In this document: in pieces, positions 16,184 through 26,972 of the stretch | Position numbering within the stretch: the stretch's first letter is position 1 | Layout: every line of letters starts with the position of its first letter | Source of the DNA: Achromobacter denitrificans NBRC 15125 | GTDB taxonomy: Bacteria > Pseudomonadota > Gammaproteobacteria > Burkholderiales > Burkholderiaceae_B | Length of the DNA stretch: 64,000 nucleotides | Direction: 5' to 3' | Assembly: GCF_001571365.1 (NCBI RefSeq) | Contig: NZ_BCTQ01000003.1 | Coordinates: 186,001 to 250,000, forward strand | Position numbers and translations under genes: made by a program | Notes under the pieces: model-generated | What the model was told of the DNA's origin: nothing | The model's input: the letters and a program-made list of their open reading frames with translations, nothing else | The model's database searches: none

Positions 16184-17110
16184 ATGGATTTACGCCAGAT
16201 CGAGTGCTTTCTCTGCCTCTACCGCAACGGCGGCATGACGCGCGCCGCCGCCGAGCTGGGCATCGTCCAGTCGGCCCTGAGCACGCAACTGGCCAAGCTG
16301 GAAAAGACCTTGAAGGTCCAGCTGTTCGAACGTTCCAGCCGGGGCGTAACGCCCACGGCCGCCGGGGTCGATCTCTACAAGATGCTGCTGCCGCTGTCCA
16401 AGGAGGTCGAAAGCGTGCGCCAGCGCATGCTGGATCTCAGCGGCGGCACCTCGGGCCTGATCCGCGTCGGCACGGTGCCGTCGCTGGGCGCCAGCATCGT
16501 GCCGCGCGCGCTGTCGCTCTACAGCGCCGAAAACCGGGACGTCGCCATCCGCCTGACCGAGGCCTATAGCGCCGGCCTGGTGGAACGGCTGGACGCGGGC
16601 GAGCTGGACGTGGCCATCGTCAATCTGATCCAGCCCGTGCGCAGCCTGGAAACGGCCCCGCTGGTCAGCGAGGAACTGGTGCTGGTCACCGCCTCGGACA
16701 GCCCGCTGCGCAACGTGGAATTCCAGGACCTGTCCATCGACGCGCTGATCGTGCCCTCGCAGGGCCAGGGCCTGCGCGCGATCATCGATCCGGTGTTGAA
16801 GAAGCGCGGCCCGGCCGCGCGGCCGCGCCTGGAAATGGACGCGCTCACGCCCACGCTGGAACTGGTGAAATCAGGCGCCTGGGCCACCATCCTGCCGGTC
16901 AGCGCCATCGCGCACGAACTGGACGCCGGCGCCCTGTCGGTGCGCCGGATCCATGCCGACATGCAGCGGCAACTGGTGGTGGTGAATCATCCGCGGCGCC
17001 CGCTCAGCCTGGCGGCGCAGCGCTTCGTCGCCGCGCTGGCGGCCGAGGCGCAAGACGCGGTCGCGCGCGCCCAGCGCTTCATGAAATCGCTGAAGCCCCG
17101 GAAGAAGTAG
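16184..17110 (+). CDS. LysR-family transcriptional regulator
   Basis: A 308-residue LTTR. The N-terminal winged helix-turn-helix is typical: MDLRQIECFLCLYRNGGMTR, then AAELGIVQSALSTQLAKLEK and LFERSSRGVTPTAAG (residues 1-65). The effector domain begins near residue 92 (GLIRVGTVPSLGASIVPRAL). The C-terminal tail is basic (KSLKPRKK). The gene is divergent from the binding-protein/decarboxylase/dehydrogenase set, and LTTRs usually regulate the divergent operon in response to a pathway metabolite; that link is inference from position. Confidence 0.9.
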   Translation: MDLRQIECFLCLYRNGGMTRAAAELGIVQSALSTQLAKLEKTLKVQLFERSSRGVTPTAAGVDLYKMLLPLSKEVESVRQRMLDLSGGTSGLIRVGTVPSLGASIVPRALSLYSAENRDVAIRLTEAYSAGLVERLDAGELDVAIVNLIQPVRSLETAPLVSEELVLVTASDSPLRNVEFQDLSIDALIVPSQGQGLRAIIDPVLKKRGPAARPRLEMDALTPTLELVKSGAWATILPVSAIAHELDAGALSVRRIHADMQRQLVVVNHPRRPLSLAAQRFVAALAAEAQDAVARAQRFMKSLKPRKK

Positions 17111-17267
17111 GCGGGCATCGAAAGGCCGGCCCCTCCCAAAGGGAGGAGGCTCCGGCTGGAACGACCCGCAAGTTGGCCGGGCCGCCGCGCCAGGCCTGGC
17201 CACGGCTGCGTCCGCCCCGCGCGGGAACGGCGCTTCCCGCCCGCGCCTTGAAAAAACGAAAAAGATC

Positions 17268-17287
17268 GGATTCCAAAATCGGAATCC
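17268..17287. promoter_or_regulatory. Inverted repeat in autotransporter promoter region
   Basis: GGATTCC-AAAATC-GGAATCC is a perfect 7-base dyad, 119 bases upstream of the autotransporter start and next to an AT-rich stretch (CTTCTATATAT). It could be an operator. Farther upstream, CCTCCC-AAA-GGGAGG (17132-17146) may be a weak hairpin after the LysR gene. The rest of the 17111-17406 gap shows no gene. Confidence 0.4.
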
Positions 17288-17406
17288 TTCTATATATCCG
17301 CCCCGATGCCCCGAATTAACCTGCGTTTCGCCGGCGCATGATGGGTTGCGCCAGATCGACGCCGGCGCGCCATCCATCATTACAACAACGGGATCTACGC
17401 GGAACC

Positions 17407-20400
17407 ATGAATCACATCTATCGGGTCATCTTCAACCGCCGCCTCGGCATCTGGCAGGTCGCCTCGGAGAAGACCAGGAGCCATTCCCGCTCCGGCCGCG
17501 CGCGCCAGCGGCTGGTCCGCGCGGCGCTGGCGGCCGGAGCCGCGCTCGCCGGCCCCGCGCTGTCGCAGACTTATTCCGGCGCCGACGAGGCCCATGGCCC
17601 CTTCTCGTCTGGCAGCCAGACTTTCCTGGAACAGAGCCGGCTGGAAGCCGATACCGAATTCGCGGTCGCGGGCGGCCAACAGACCTTCCGGGACGAAAGC
17701 CAGCTGAACGCCCTGTCCAGGAACGCCGTGTCGGACGGCGAGCAACACTTCTTCGACCAAGCCTCGCTGGCGGCCCGCGAGGCCGACGCCATCACGGGCG
17801 GCGAGCAGCGCTTTAACGACCAAAGCCGGCTGGAAGTCCGCGCCTCCAACGCCATCTCCGGCGGCACGCAGCACTTTCTTGGCGCCAGCGAGCTGATCGC
17901 CGGCGCCACCCGCTCCATTGTCGGCGGCGTCCAGATATTCAGCGAGAACAGCAAGCTATGGCTCAACGCCCAGGACGCCTTCGTGGCGCCCGGCTATGAC
18001 TATCCCGCTCCGCCCCCGTCCCTGTCGTTCAAGGATGACAGCACGCTCAACATCACCCACGCCCGCGCCGCCCGGATCAACACCCTGGACTTCTCCGACC
18101 GCAGCGTCCTGAACATGGATGCCGCGGAAGGCATCACCGGAACGTCCTGGCTGCACAACGCCGACTACATCCGCCCGCCAACCCTCAACTTCCGGGACAG
18201 CAGCACCTTCAACGCCAACAGCTCCCGCGGCATCGCGGGGCCCTTCAGCAACTATTGGGGAGATCCGTGGCCGGCGGCGGAGCTCAATTTCCACGGCAAC
18301 AGCGTCGCGAACGCCAACGCCGAGAACGCCTTTGGCGATGAAGTGAAACTCTCCTTCCACGACGACAGCACGCTCTATGCCAACACGAAGTCGGCCTACG
18401 TCATTTCCAAGGGCATTGACAATCAGTTCAACGATCGCAGCAGGCTCGTGCTGGCGGCCGAGGGCTCGCTGTCCGCGCCCAGGAAGGTCCAGGGAGGCAC
18501 CGTTCACGCTCGGGGGCTGTCGTTCAAGGGCAACAGCGTGCTCGACGCCAATGCGGACAGGGCGCTGGACGGAAGCCCCGGCGACGAAGCGTCGGGCTGG
18601 CTCTCGTTCTACGACGACAGCGTGATGAACATCAACGGCCGCGATGTGCTGCGCGATGACGGCTATGGTTGGAGCCTGAGATTCTTAGGTAACAGTACGC
18701 TTAACGTCAATGCCGAGCAGGCGGCGACCACAAGCGTCTTCGCCTATCTGACCCTGGGCGGCAACAGCACGTTGAACGCCAACGCCGCCAATGCGATAAG
18801 AGGCTCCCTCGCCCTATGCGGCCCGAACGGCGCAGGAGGATGCCTGGGCCAAGGCCCCCATGGCGCAACGCTCAATGCCAACACCGCGCAGGCCATCAAC
18901 GGCGGACGCCTCTACGTCTATGCCGGCCAAGTCAACGCGCAGGCGGCCGACGCCGTCAGCGCAGGCTACCTGCGCCTGGCGCAGGAAGGGGTGCTCAACG
19001 CCAACGCCGCAGGCTCGGTCAGCGGCGGCGAACTCCACCTGGGCCATCAGGGCGCGGTCCGGATCGGCGCCGAGAACGCGCTGACCGACAACGTAGCCAT
19101 CCAGTTCGGCTACCAGCCCGCCGGCAACAACACCGACTACTACACCGGCGGCTCGCTGAACCTCGACGGCCACAGCACGACGGTCGGCCGAATTCAGGAA
19201 CTTCGGCTCAGGCCCCTGCTGAACAACGACGGCCGCTACATACAGAACACCGGCGCCGCCGACGCCGTGCTGACCATCGACGGCAACAAACTGGGCGACT
19301 CCTATTTCAGCGGCGAAATCCGCGATGGCGGCGCCGGCTCGCTGCGCCTGGTCAAAACCGGCGCCAGCACGCTGACGCTGGACGGCGCCAGCGGACACAG
19401 CGGCGGCACCCTGGTGCGCCAGGGCAAGCTAGTGGTCGGCAGCGAGGCCGGCTCGGACGCGGCCTTGACGCACGACGTGACGGTGGAAAGCGGAGCCACG
19501 GTGGCCGGGCACGGGCGCCTCGGCGCCACCACCATCCTTGCCGGCGGCATACTGGCTCCCGGCGGCGCGGGCGGCGGCGGCCTGACGGTCACGGACCGCC
19601 TGACGCTGGCGTCCGGCAGCGTGCTCGACGCGGCCCTGAGCGCCCCCGGAGGCTCGGGCGCCTCGGTCGACGTGCGCGGCGACCTGATACTGGAAGGCGC
19701 GACGGTCAATGTGCGCGACGCGGGCGGCTTCGGCGCCGGCCTGTACCGCTTGTTCGACTACACTGGCACACTGGAACGCCGTGGCGACGCCCTGAAGCTG
19801 GGCGCCACGCCCGCGGGGTCCCAGGTGGCGCTCCAGTATCTGGACGGCGCGCGCCAGATCAACCTGGTCAACACCGCCGGCATGACGCTGAATTTCTGGA
19901 ACGCCAATGGCGCGGCCAGCGCCACGCAGGCGGGCGGCGGCTCGGGCGTCTGGTCCAACACGGCAGCCATCTGGACCGACGCCAATGGCTCCGTGACGAG
20001 CGTCATGCAGCCCCAACCGGGTTTCGCCATCTTCGCGGGCGACAGCGGCACGGTGACGATCAGCGGCGTGGACGGGCCGGTGCGCAGCGCCGGCCTGCAA
20101 TTCGCCAGCAGCGGCTATACGCTAGACGGCGACGCGCTCACCCTGGTGGCCGACGCCGTCCACCCCGCGCCGGTCGAAATCCGCGTGGGCGACGGCTCCG
20201 CCGCCAGCACGGGCTATACCGCCACGCTGCACAACGTCATCGCGGGCCAGGACGGCCTGCACAAGACCGGCGCCGGCACGCTGGTACTCACCGCCAACAA
20301 CACCTACCAAGGCATGACCCGGATCTCGGCGGGCACGCTGTCCGTGTCGGCCGACGGCGCCCTGGGCGCGGCGGACAACGCCCTGCACTTCAACGGCGGC

Positions 20401-22770
20401 GCGCTGGGAACCACGGCGGACATGAACATCGCACGCAACATCGTGCTGGACGGCGCCGGCGCCTTCGACACGGCGGCCGGCACCCGCCTCACGCTCAGCG
20501 GTCCCATCGGCGGCGCGGGCGGCCTGCTCAAGACCGGCGCGGGCGTCCTGTCCTTGACCCGCGCCAACAACTACCAGGGCGGCACCACGGTGCGCGCCGG
20601 CACGCTGGCCGTGGACGCCACCGGCGCGCTGGGCCAGGGCCCGGTCCGGGTCGATGGCGCCACGCTGAATTTCAACGCGGACAGCAGCGCGCAATCCCTG
20701 CGGATCATCAACCGCAATGGCGGCACGACGCAGTTCCTGGCGCAAGCCAGCGCGGGCGAGGCAAGGCTGCATAACGAAGCCGGCGGCACGCTGGTGTTCG
20801 CCGACCGCGCCAGCGCCGCCCGGGCCACGCTGGTCAACGGCGATGGCGGCCGGATTCTCCTGCGCGACCAGGCCAGCGCGGACGCCGCCGCCATTCACAA
20901 TGCCAAGGGCGGCACGCTGGACCTCAGCGGCCTGCGCGCCCCGGGCATCGCCATCGGCGCGCTGGAAAGCGCGGGCGACGTGTTGCTCGGCGGCGCCACG
21001 CTCACCCTGGGCGGCCTGGGCATGGACAATTGGATCGCGGGCGTGATCGCCGATGGCGGCGAAGCCGGCGGCGCGGGCGGCAGCCTGGTCAAGGCCGGCA
21101 CGGGCACGCTGATGCTGAGCGGCGTCAATACCTACACGGGCTCGACCACCGTCCAGCAAGGAACGCTGCTCGTATCGAGCGCGTCGCGGATTGCCGGCCC
21201 GGTATCGGTCGCCAGCGGCGCCACCCTGGGCGGCGAGGGCACGGTCGGTTCGACGACCGTGGCGGCGGGAGGCATCCTGGCCCCGGACTACATGGACCGG
21301 CAGACCGGCCAGCAGGGCACCGGCACCCTGCGCGTCGCAGGCGACCTGACCCTGGAGGCCGGCTCGACCTACCGGATCGGCACGTCCGCCCACTACGGCG
21401 ACGCCGGCCGCGTCGAGGTCACGGGCACGGCCACGTTGCTGGGCGGCTCGGTGCTGCATGCGAGCGCCGGCTTCAAGCCCAACTACGACTACACCATTCT
21501 CACGGCCGGCAACGGCGTCAATGGCACGTTCGAGAAGGTCACCTCCAACTTCGCCTATCTCGCGCCCAGCCTGGTCTATGCCCCACAGTCGGTAAAGCTG
21601 CGCTTCGAGCAGAACCAGTCCTTCGCCGCGCTGGCCCAAACGCCAAACCAGCGCGCCGTGGCCAACGCGCTGGACAGCCTGCCGGCCGACCACCCGCTGC
21701 GCGAGCGCATCCTGACCCTGCCCAACGGCGCGCCGCCGGAAGCCTTCAAGAATCTGTCCGGTGAAGCGCATGCCAGCCTCGGCGCCAGCCTGCAGAACAC
21801 CGTCGCCAGCGCGCGCGCAACGCCGCTGGCCCGCCTGCGCGGCAACCTGAGCGCGCCCCTGCTGCCGGGCGCAGCCACGGCGTCCTCCGGCATGAGCGAT
21901 GCAGGCGGCCCCGCGAGCGCCCTGCCCTCATCGTCCGCGCAACCGGTCTGGGCCGAATTCCAGGGCAGCCGGCAAACCCTGGATGGCGGCAACGGCGTGG
22001 CGGGATCGCGTCAAACCCAGTACGGGCTGTCGATGGGCGCCGATTACGCCGTGGGCTCGGGCTGGCGCCTCGGCGCGGCACTGACCTTCTCGGACGGCAA
22101 CATCAGCGCCAGCGAGCTCGCCTCCAAGACTCGCGTGAACAGCTACGGCGCGCTGGTCTATGGCGGCAAGGCCTTCGACGCCGGTTCGGGCAAGCTCAAT
22201 CTGCTGGTTGGCGGCGGCTACACCTGGCATGACCTGGGCTCCGAACGCTCCATCCACGTTGCAGGCCTGAACGAAAAGCTCAAGGCGGACTACGGCGCCA
22301 GCACGGCCCAGCTGTTCGCCGAACTGGGCTATGCCATGCCGCTGGACGGCGCCACGCTGGAGCCGTTCGCCGGCATCGCCTGGAGCGACACGCGCACTCG
22401 CGGCTTCTCCGAGTCTGGCGGCTCCGCCGCGCTCAGCGGCAAACGCAAGCGCGACGATCTGGCCAATACCAGCCTGGGGTTGCGCGCGCAGGCTCCCGTC
22501 TCTCTGGGAACGGCGGAAGGAACCGTGCGCGCCAGCGTCGGCTGGCGTCATGCGCTGGGCAGCGTGCAGACGCGCAGCACTTTGGCCTTCGACGGCGGGC
22601 AGCCCTTCACCGTGGCGGGCACGCCCATTGCGCGCAACGCAGCCTTGCTGGAACTGGGCGGCGAGGCATCGATCTCGCGCAACGCCTCGCTGGGGCTGGG
22701 CTATTCGGGCCAGCTGTCCAGCGGCGCGCGCGAGCATACCGGCACGGTGAACATGCGCTGGCGGTTCTGA
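17407..22770 (+). CDS. Type Va autotransporter with ESPR signal and repeat-rich passenger
   Basis: A 1787-residue secreted/outer-membrane protein. The start at 17407 gives the ESPR-type extended signal peptide MNHIYRVIFNRRLGIWQVAS followed by a basic stretch and a hydrophobic core ending at GPALSQT (about residue 58); a longer frame from 17338 would disrupt this. The passenger opens with six exact-length 21-residue repeats and more irregular copies, passes through beta-helix repeats of the autotransporter-associated type (GGLLKTGAGVLSLT, NNYQGGTTVRAGTLAV, GSLVKAGTGTLMLSGVNTY), then the SGEAHASLGASLQN linker (about residue 1460). The last 260 or so residues are the translocator barrel, ending NMRWRF with terminal Phe. 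No protease or lipase catalytic motif is visible in the passenger, so adhesion or surface structure is the likely role. Confidence 0.9.
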   Translation: MNHIYRVIFNRRLGIWQVASEKTRSHSRSGRARQRLVRAALAAGAALAGPALSQTYSGADEAHGPFSSGSQTFLEQSRLEADTEFAVAGGQQTFRDESQLNALSRNAVSDGEQHFFDQASLAAREADAITGGEQRFNDQSRLEVRASNAISGGTQHFLGASELIAGATRSIVGGVQIFSENSKLWLNAQDAFVAPGYDYPAPPPSLSFKDDSTLNITHARAARINTLDFSDRSVLNMDAAEGITGTSWLHNADYIRPPTLNFRDSSTFNANSSRGIAGPFSNYWGDPWPAAELNFHGNSVANANAENAFGDEVKLSFHDDSTLYANTKSAYVISKGIDNQFNDRSRLVLAAEGSLSAPRKVQGGTVHARGLSFKGNSVLDANADRALDGSPGDEASGWLSFYDDSVMNINGRDVLRDDGYGWSLRFLGNSTLNVNAEQAATTSVFAYLTLGGNSTLNANAANAIRGSLALCGPNGAGGCLGQGPHGATLNANTAQAINGGRLYVYAGQVNAQAADAVSAGYLRLAQEGVLNANAAGSVSGGELHLGHQGAVRIGAENALTDNVAIQFGYQPAGNNTDYYTGGSLNLDGHSTTVGRIQELRLRPLLNNDGRYIQNTGAADAVLTIDGNKLGDSYFSGEIRDGGAGSLRLVKTGASTLTLDGASGHSGGTLVRQGKLVVGSEAGSDAALTHDVTVESGATVAGHGRLGATTILAGGILAPGGAGGGGLTVTDRLTLASGSVLDAALSAPGGSGASVDVRGDLILEGATVNVRDAGGFGAGLYRLFDYTGTLERRGDALKLGATPAGSQVALQYLDGARQINLVNTAGMTLNFWNANGAASATQAGGGSGVWSNTAAIWTDANGSVTSVMQPQPGFAIFAGDSGTVTISGVDGPVRSAGLQFASSGYTLDGDALTLVADAVHPAPVEIRVGDGSAASTGYTATLHNVIAGQDGLHKTGAGTLVLTANNTYQGMTRISAGTLSVSADGALGAADNALHFNGGALGTTADMNIARNIVLDGAGAFDTAAGTRLTLSGPIGGAGGLLKTGAGVLSLTRANNYQGGTTVRAGTLAVDATGALGQGPVRVDGATLNFNADSSAQSLRIINRNGGTTQFLAQASAGEARLHNEAGGTLVFADRASAARATLVNGDGGRILLRDQASADAAAIHNAKGGTLDLSGLRAPGIAIGALESAGDVLLGGATLTLGGLGMDNWIAGVIADGGEAGGAGGSLVKAGTGTLMLSGVNTYTGSTTVQQGTLLVSSASRIAGPVSVASGATLGGEGTVGSTTVAAGGILAPDYMDRQTGQQGTGTLRVAGDLTLEAGSTYRIGTSAHYGDAGRVEVTGTATLLGGSVLHASAGFKPNYDYTILTAGNGVNGTFEKVTSNFAYLAPSLVYAPQSVKLRFEQNQSFAALAQTPNQRAVANALDSLPADHPLRERILTLPNGAPPEAFKNLSGEAHASLGASLQNTVASARATPLARLRGNLSAPLLPGAATASSGMSDAGGPASALPSSSAQPVWAEFQGSRQTLDGGNGVAGSRQTQYGLSMGADYAVGSGWRLGAALTFSDGNISASELASKTRVNSYGALVYGGKAFDAGSGKLNLLVGGGYTWHDLGSERSIHVAGLNEKLKADYGASTAQLFAELGYAMPLDGATLEPFAGIAWSDTRTRGFSESGGSAALSGKRKRDDLANTSLGLRAQAPVSLGTAEGTVRASVGWRHALGSVQTRSTLAFDGGQPFTVAGTPIARNAALLELGGEASISRNASLGLGYSGQLSSGAREHTGTVNMRWRF
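17614..17991 (+). repeat. Six tandem 63-base (21-residue) repeats at the start of the autotransporter passenger
   Basis: The units SQTFLEQSRLEADTEFAVAGG, read as positions 1-21, are followed without gap by five further 21-residue units: QQTFRDESQLNALSRNAVSDG-like, EQHFFDQ.., EQRFNDQ.., TQHFLGA.. and VQIFSEN... Shared positions are Q2, F4, S8, L10, a small residue near 17 and GG at the end. DNA identity between units is only moderate, so they are old repeats kept by selection on protein. Looser versions with the core F.D.S.LN.NA..A continue to about residue 500. Confidence 0.8.
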
Positions 22771-22808
22771 ACGCGCGGCGCAGCGCTCACGCCAGCTCCC
22801 AGAAAGAA

Positions 22809-22843
22809 CGATCCCCACTCAGCGTATCGCTTCGTGGGGATCG
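22809..22843. terminator. Hairpin between convergent autotransporter and purL genes
   Basis: CGATCCCCAC (22809-22818) and GTGGGGATCG (22834-22843) form a perfect 10-base stem with a 15-base loop, 39 bases after the autotransporter stop and 80 bases beyond the purL stop. The position suits a bidirectional terminator, although no T-run follows on either side. Confidence 0.5.
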
Positions 22844-22922
22844 GATGCGACCCATTCACTAACGCCCCCGGCAACCCTGGCAACGATATCCAGGACGCCG
22901 GGGCGCTTGCCCTTGTCCGCCC

Positions 22923-25900
22923 TTACTTCAGCCAGACTCGGGCGTTGCGGAAGATGCGCATCCAGGGGCTGAACGCGCCGCCCTTGTCCGCATTGCCCCA
23001 CTTCTCGGGCGCCCACGACATCATCACGTTGCGGGTCACGCGTTCCGGGTGCGGCATCATCACGGTGAAGCGGCCGTCGGCGGTGGTGACCGAGGTCAGG
23101 CCGCCGGGGCTGCCGTTCGGGTTGAACGGGTAGGCTTCGGTGGGCTGGCCGGCGTTGTCGATATAGCGGACGGCCGCCAGCACGCGGGCGGCGTCGCCCT
23201 GCTGCGAGAAGTCCGCATAGCCTTCGCCGTGGGCCACGGCGACCGGCACGCGGGCGCCTTCCATGCCGGCGAAGAAGATCGACGGCGACTTGGCCACTTC
23301 GACCATGGACAGGCGCGCCTCGTACTTCTCGGACTGGTTGCGCGTGAAGCGCGGCCAGAATTCGGCGCCCGGGATCATCGGCGCCAGCGCGGCCATCATC
23401 TGGCAGCCGTTGCACACGCCCAGCGCGAAAGTGTCGGGGCGCGCGAAGTATGCCGCGAACTGGTCCGACAGCTTGCTGTTGAAGCGGATGGTGCGCGCCC
23501 AGCCTTCGCCGGCGCCCAGCACGTCGCCGTAGCTGAAGCCGCCCACGGCCACCAGGCCCTGCACTTGCGCCAGGTCCAGGCGGCCGGACAGCAGGTCGGT
23601 CATGTGCACGTCGATGGCTTCGAAGCCGGCGGTGTCGAAGGCCCAGCCCATTTCAACCTGGCTGTTGCAGCCCTGCTCGCGCAGGATGGCCACGCGCGGA
23701 CGCTTGCCGGTATTGATGAAAGGCGCGGCCACGTCTTCCTGCGGGTCGAAGGCCACGGTCGGGCTCATGCCCGGATCCTTGGCGTCGTTCCAGACGTCCA
23801 GCTCGGCCTGGGCGCAGGCCGGGTTGTCGCGGCGGGCCATGATGCGGTAGGACACTTCGCTCCAGGCGCGGCCGAGATCGGCGCGCGGCTGGCCCCAGAC
23901 CTTCTTGCCGTCGCGGTAGAACTCCACTTCGTCCGCGCCGTTCAGGCCGCCGATGACGTGCGAGTGGGCCGACAGGCCCGCGCCGCGCAGCACCTGCATG
24001 ACGGCGTCGCGCTGCGATGCCGGCACCTGGATCACGGCGCCCGCCTCTTCCGAGAAGAGAGCCTTGAGCGTCAGTTCTTCGCGCTGCACCTTCACCTGAT
24101 CCGGGCGGATCTTGTAATCGCCCCAATCCGCCGATTGCGGATCGAAAGTCAGCATGTCCAGGTTCACCGAGATGCCGGTGCGGCCGGCGAAGGCCATTTC
24201 GGTCAGCGTGGCGAACAGGCCGCCGTCGGAACGGTCGTGGTAGGCCAGGATGGTGCCGGCCTCGGCCAGGGTGCGGATGGTGACGAAGAACGCGCGCAGG
24301 TCTTGCGGGGCGTCGATGTCCGGCACGGTTTCGCCGACCTGGTTGTAGGCCTGCGCCAGGATCGAGCCGCCCATGCGATGGCGGCCGCGGCCCAGGTCGA
24401 TCAGGATCAGGACGCTGTCGCCGGCGTCGGTGCGCAGCTGCGGGGTCAGGCTGGCGCGCACGTCGGCCACCGGCGCGAAGGCCGTGACGATCAGCGACAC
24501 CGGCGCCACCACCTGGCGCTGCTCGCCGTCCTGTTCCCAGGACGTCTTCATGGACAGGGAGTCCTTGCCGACCGGGATCGACAGGCCGGTGGCCTGGCAC
24601 AGTTCGCTCACGGCGGAAACCGTGTCGTACAGCGCGGCGTCCTGGCCGTCCACGCCGCAGGCGGCCATCCAGTTGGCCGACAGCTTGATGTCTTCCAGGC
24701 GCGCCACGTCGGCGGCGGCCAGGTTGGTCAGGGCCTCGGCCACGGCCATGCGGCCCGAGGCCGGGGCATCCAGCATGGCGATGGGCGTGCGTTCGCCCAT
24801 CGACATCGCTTCGCCGCGGAAGCCCTCGTAGTCGGCCAGGGTGACGGCGCAATCCGCCACCGGCACCTGCCACGGGCCCACCATCTGGTCGCGGCTGGAC
24901 AGCCCGCCCACGGTGCGGTCGCCGATGGTGATGAGGAAGGATTTGTTGGCCACGGTGGGGTGGCGCAGCACGCGGTAGGCGGCTTCGGTCAGGTCGATGC
25001 CGGCCAGGTCCAGCGGCTCGGACACGCCGGGCAGGCGGCGGACGTCGCGCGTCATGCGCGGCGGCTTGCCCAGGATCACGTCGATCGGCACGTCCACGGG
25101 ACGCACTTCGGCCTCGCCTTGCGGGCGGATGGCGTCCAGGCCGGGCAGGCCTTCGCCGTCCACCACGCGCAGCTGGCGCTCCTCGGTGGCCACGCCCACC
25201 ACCGCGTACGGGCAGCGTTCGCGGCGCGCGATGGCGTCGAAGCGTTCCAGGTCTTGCGGCAGGATCGACAGGACGTAGCGCTCCTGCGATTCATTGCTCC
25301 AGATTTCGGCGGGCGACAGGCCCGACTCTTCCAGCGGCACGCGCTTCAGGTCGAAGATGGCGCCGCGGCCCGCGTCGTTGACGAGTTCCGGGAAGGCATT
25401 GGACAGGCCGCCCGCGCCCACGTCGTGGATGGCGATGATGGGGTTGTTCTCGGCCTGCTGCCAGCAGCGGTCGATGACTTCCTGGGCGCGGCGTTCCAGT
25501 TCGGGGTTGCCGCGCTGGACCGAGTCGAAGTCGAGTTCGGCGGAGTTGCTGCCCATGCTGATGCTGGATGCCGCGCCGCCGCCCATGCCGATGCGAAAGC
25601 CCGGGCCGCCCAGCTGGATCAGCAGCGCGCCGGGGGGAATGACGTCCTTGTGCGTCAGGCCGGCGTCGATGCTGCCCAGGCCGCCCGCGATCATGATGGG
25701 CTTGTGGTAGCCCCAGCGCGTGCCGCCGGCGGTCTGCTCGAAGGAACGGAAATAGCCCAGCAGGTTGGGCCGGCCGAATTCGTTGTTGAACGCGGCGCCG
25801 CCGATGGGGCCGTCGATCATGATGGACAGCGGCGAGGCGATGCGGTCGGGCAGGCCGTGGTGGTCGGCTTCCCAGGGCTGCATGGCATCGTCGAAACGCA

Positions 25901-26972
25901 GGTGCGACACGGTGAAGCCCGTCAGGCCCGCCTTGGGCTTGGAGCCGCGGCCGGTGGCGCCCTCGTCGCGGATCTCGCCGCCGGCGCCGGTGGAGGCGCC
26001 GGGGAACGGCGCGATCGCGGTCGGGTGGTTGTGCGTTTCCACCTTCATCAGCGTGTGCACGGTGGTGTCGCGGCGGATGTAGCGCGCGCCCTCGGCGCCC
26101 TCGCCCGCCAGGCCGGGCACGCCGGCCTGGAAGCGCTGCGCGGGGCCGCCTTCCATGATGGCGGCGTTGTCGGAATACGCCACGACGGTGCCGGCCGGCT
26201 GCGCGTTGTGGGTGGCGCGGATCATGCCGAACAGCGTGTTGGGCTGTTCCTGGCCGTCGATCACCCACTGGGCATTGAAGATCTTGTGGCGGCAGTGTTC
26301 GCTGTTGGCCTGCGCGAACATCATCAGTTCGACGTCGGTGGGGTCGCGCCCCAGGTCGCCGAAGGACTTGGCCAGGTATTCGATTTCGTCGTCCGAGAGG
26401 GCCAGGCCCAGCGTGACGTTGGCCTCGACCAGCGCCTGGGCGCCGCGCGCCTGGACGTCCACGGTGCGCATCGGCTTGCCCGCCAGGGGCTGGAACAGCG
26501 CCTGGCCGTCGAAGCCGGCGTCCACCACGGTTTCGGTCATGCGGTCGTGCAGGCAGTCGGCCGCGCGCGCCAGCATGGCGTCGTCGAAGGACTTGGCGCC
26601 CAGCAGGCCGCGTTCCGGGGTGATCACGTAGCGCACGCCGCGCTCGATGCGGTGCACGGCGGACAGGCCGCAGTTATGGGCGATGTCGGTGGCCTTGCTG
26701 GCCCACGGGGAGATCGTGCCCAGGCGCGGGATCACCAGCAGCGCCAGGCTCTTGGCGGGCGCATCGCCCGTGGCCGGCGTGCCGTAGTCCAGCAGCTGGC
26801 TCAACTGGCTTTGCTGCTCGGCCGTCAGGGCGGCGTCGGTGCTGACGAAGTGCTCGTAGCGGGCGGATATGTCGGCCACCGGCAGGCCGGCTTCCTTCAA
26901 CTGCGCCAGGAGGCGTTCGCGACGAAAGGAGGACAGGACGGAGGAACCAGGCAGATGCTGAACTAGGGACAC
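22923..26972 (-). CDS. purL: Phosphoribosylformylglycinamidine synthase (FGAM synthase, single-chain)
   Basis: A 1349-residue large-type PurL that makes FGAM from FGAR, glutamine and ATP in purine synthesis. The N-terminal PurS-like part is followed by the two synthetase halves ([67 protein letters not shown]) and a C-terminal class I glutaminase with nucleophile Cys in [15 protein letters not shown] and the His/Glu pair in [11 protein letters not shown]. Length and order fit proteobacterial PurL. The GTG at 26972 ([11 protein letters not shown]) is preferred because family members start at this point; a TTG 11 codons upstream is the only alternative. Monocistronic, divergent from a TRAP transporter set. 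The 26973-27334 gap holds no gene that I can support. Confidence 0.96.
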   Translation of the reverse strand: MSLVQHLPGSSVLSSFRRERLLAQLKEAGLPVADISARYEHFVSTDAALTAEQQSQLSQLLDYGTPATGDAPAKSLALLVIPRLGTISPWASKATDIAHNCGLSAVHRIERGVRYVITPERGLLGAKSFDDAMLARAADCLHDRMTETVVDAGFDGQALFQPLAGKPMRTVDVQARGAQALVEANVTLGLALSDDEIEYLAKSFGDLGRDPTDVELMMFAQANSEHCRHKIFNAQWVIDGQEQPNTLFGMIRATHNAQPAGTVVAYSDNAAIMEGGPAQRFQAGVPGLAGEGAEGARYIRRDTTVHTLMKVETHNHPTAIAPFPGASTGAGGEIRDEGATGRGSKPKAGLTGFTVSHLRFDDAMQPWEADHHGLPDRIASPLSIMIDGPIGGAAFNNEFGRPNLLGYFRSFEQTAGGTRWGYHKPIMIAGGLGSIDAGLTHKDVIPPGALLIQLGGPGFRIGMGGGAASSISMGSNSAELDFDSVQRGNPELERRAQEVIDRCWQQAENNPIIAIHDVGAGGLSNAFPELVNDAGRGAIFDLKRVPLEESGLSPAEIWSNESQERYVLSILPQDLERFDAIARRERCPYAVVGVATEERQLRVVDGEGLPGLDAIRPQGEAEVRPVDVPIDVILGKPPRMTRDVRRLPGVSEPLDLAGIDLTEAAYRVLRHPTVANKSFLITIGDRTVGGLSSRDQMVGPWQVPVADCAVTLADYEGFRGEAMSMGERTPIAMLDAPASGRMAVAEALTNLAAADVARLEDIKLSANWMAACGVDGQDAALYDTVSAVSELCQATGLSIPVGKDSLSMKTSWEQDGEQRQVVAPVSLIVTAFAPVADVRASLTPQLRTDAGDSVLILIDLGRGRHRMGGSILAQAYNQVGETVPDIDAPQDLRAFFVTIRTLAEAGTILAYHDRSDGGLFATLTEMAFAGRTGISVNLDMLTFDPQSADWGDYKIRPDQVKVQREELTLKALFSEEAGAVIQVPASQRDAVMQVLRGAGLSAHSHVIGGLNGADEVEFYRDGKKVWGQPRADLGRAWSEVSYRIMARRDNPACAQAELDVWNDAKDPGMSPTVAFDPQEDVAAPFINTGKRPRVAILREQGCNSQVEMGWAFDTAGFEAIDVHMTDLLSGRLDLAQVQGLVAVGGFSYGDVLGAGEGWARTIRFNSKLSDQFAAYFARPDTFALGVCNGCQMMAALAPMIPGAEFWPRFTRNQSEKYEARLSMVEVAKSPSIFFAGMEGARVPVAVAHGEGYADFSQQGDAARVLAAVRYIDNAGQPTEAYPFNPNGSPGGLTSVTTADGRFTVMMPHPERVTRNVMMSWAPEKWGNADKGGAFSPWMRIFRNARVWLK

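Noticed and set aside
23049-26966. A 1305-codon open frame on the plus strand opposite purL
   Set aside because: It mirrors the purL gene; its composition (very high His, Gln, Arg, Gly) is the usual shadow of a GC-rich gene, and no family motif is present.
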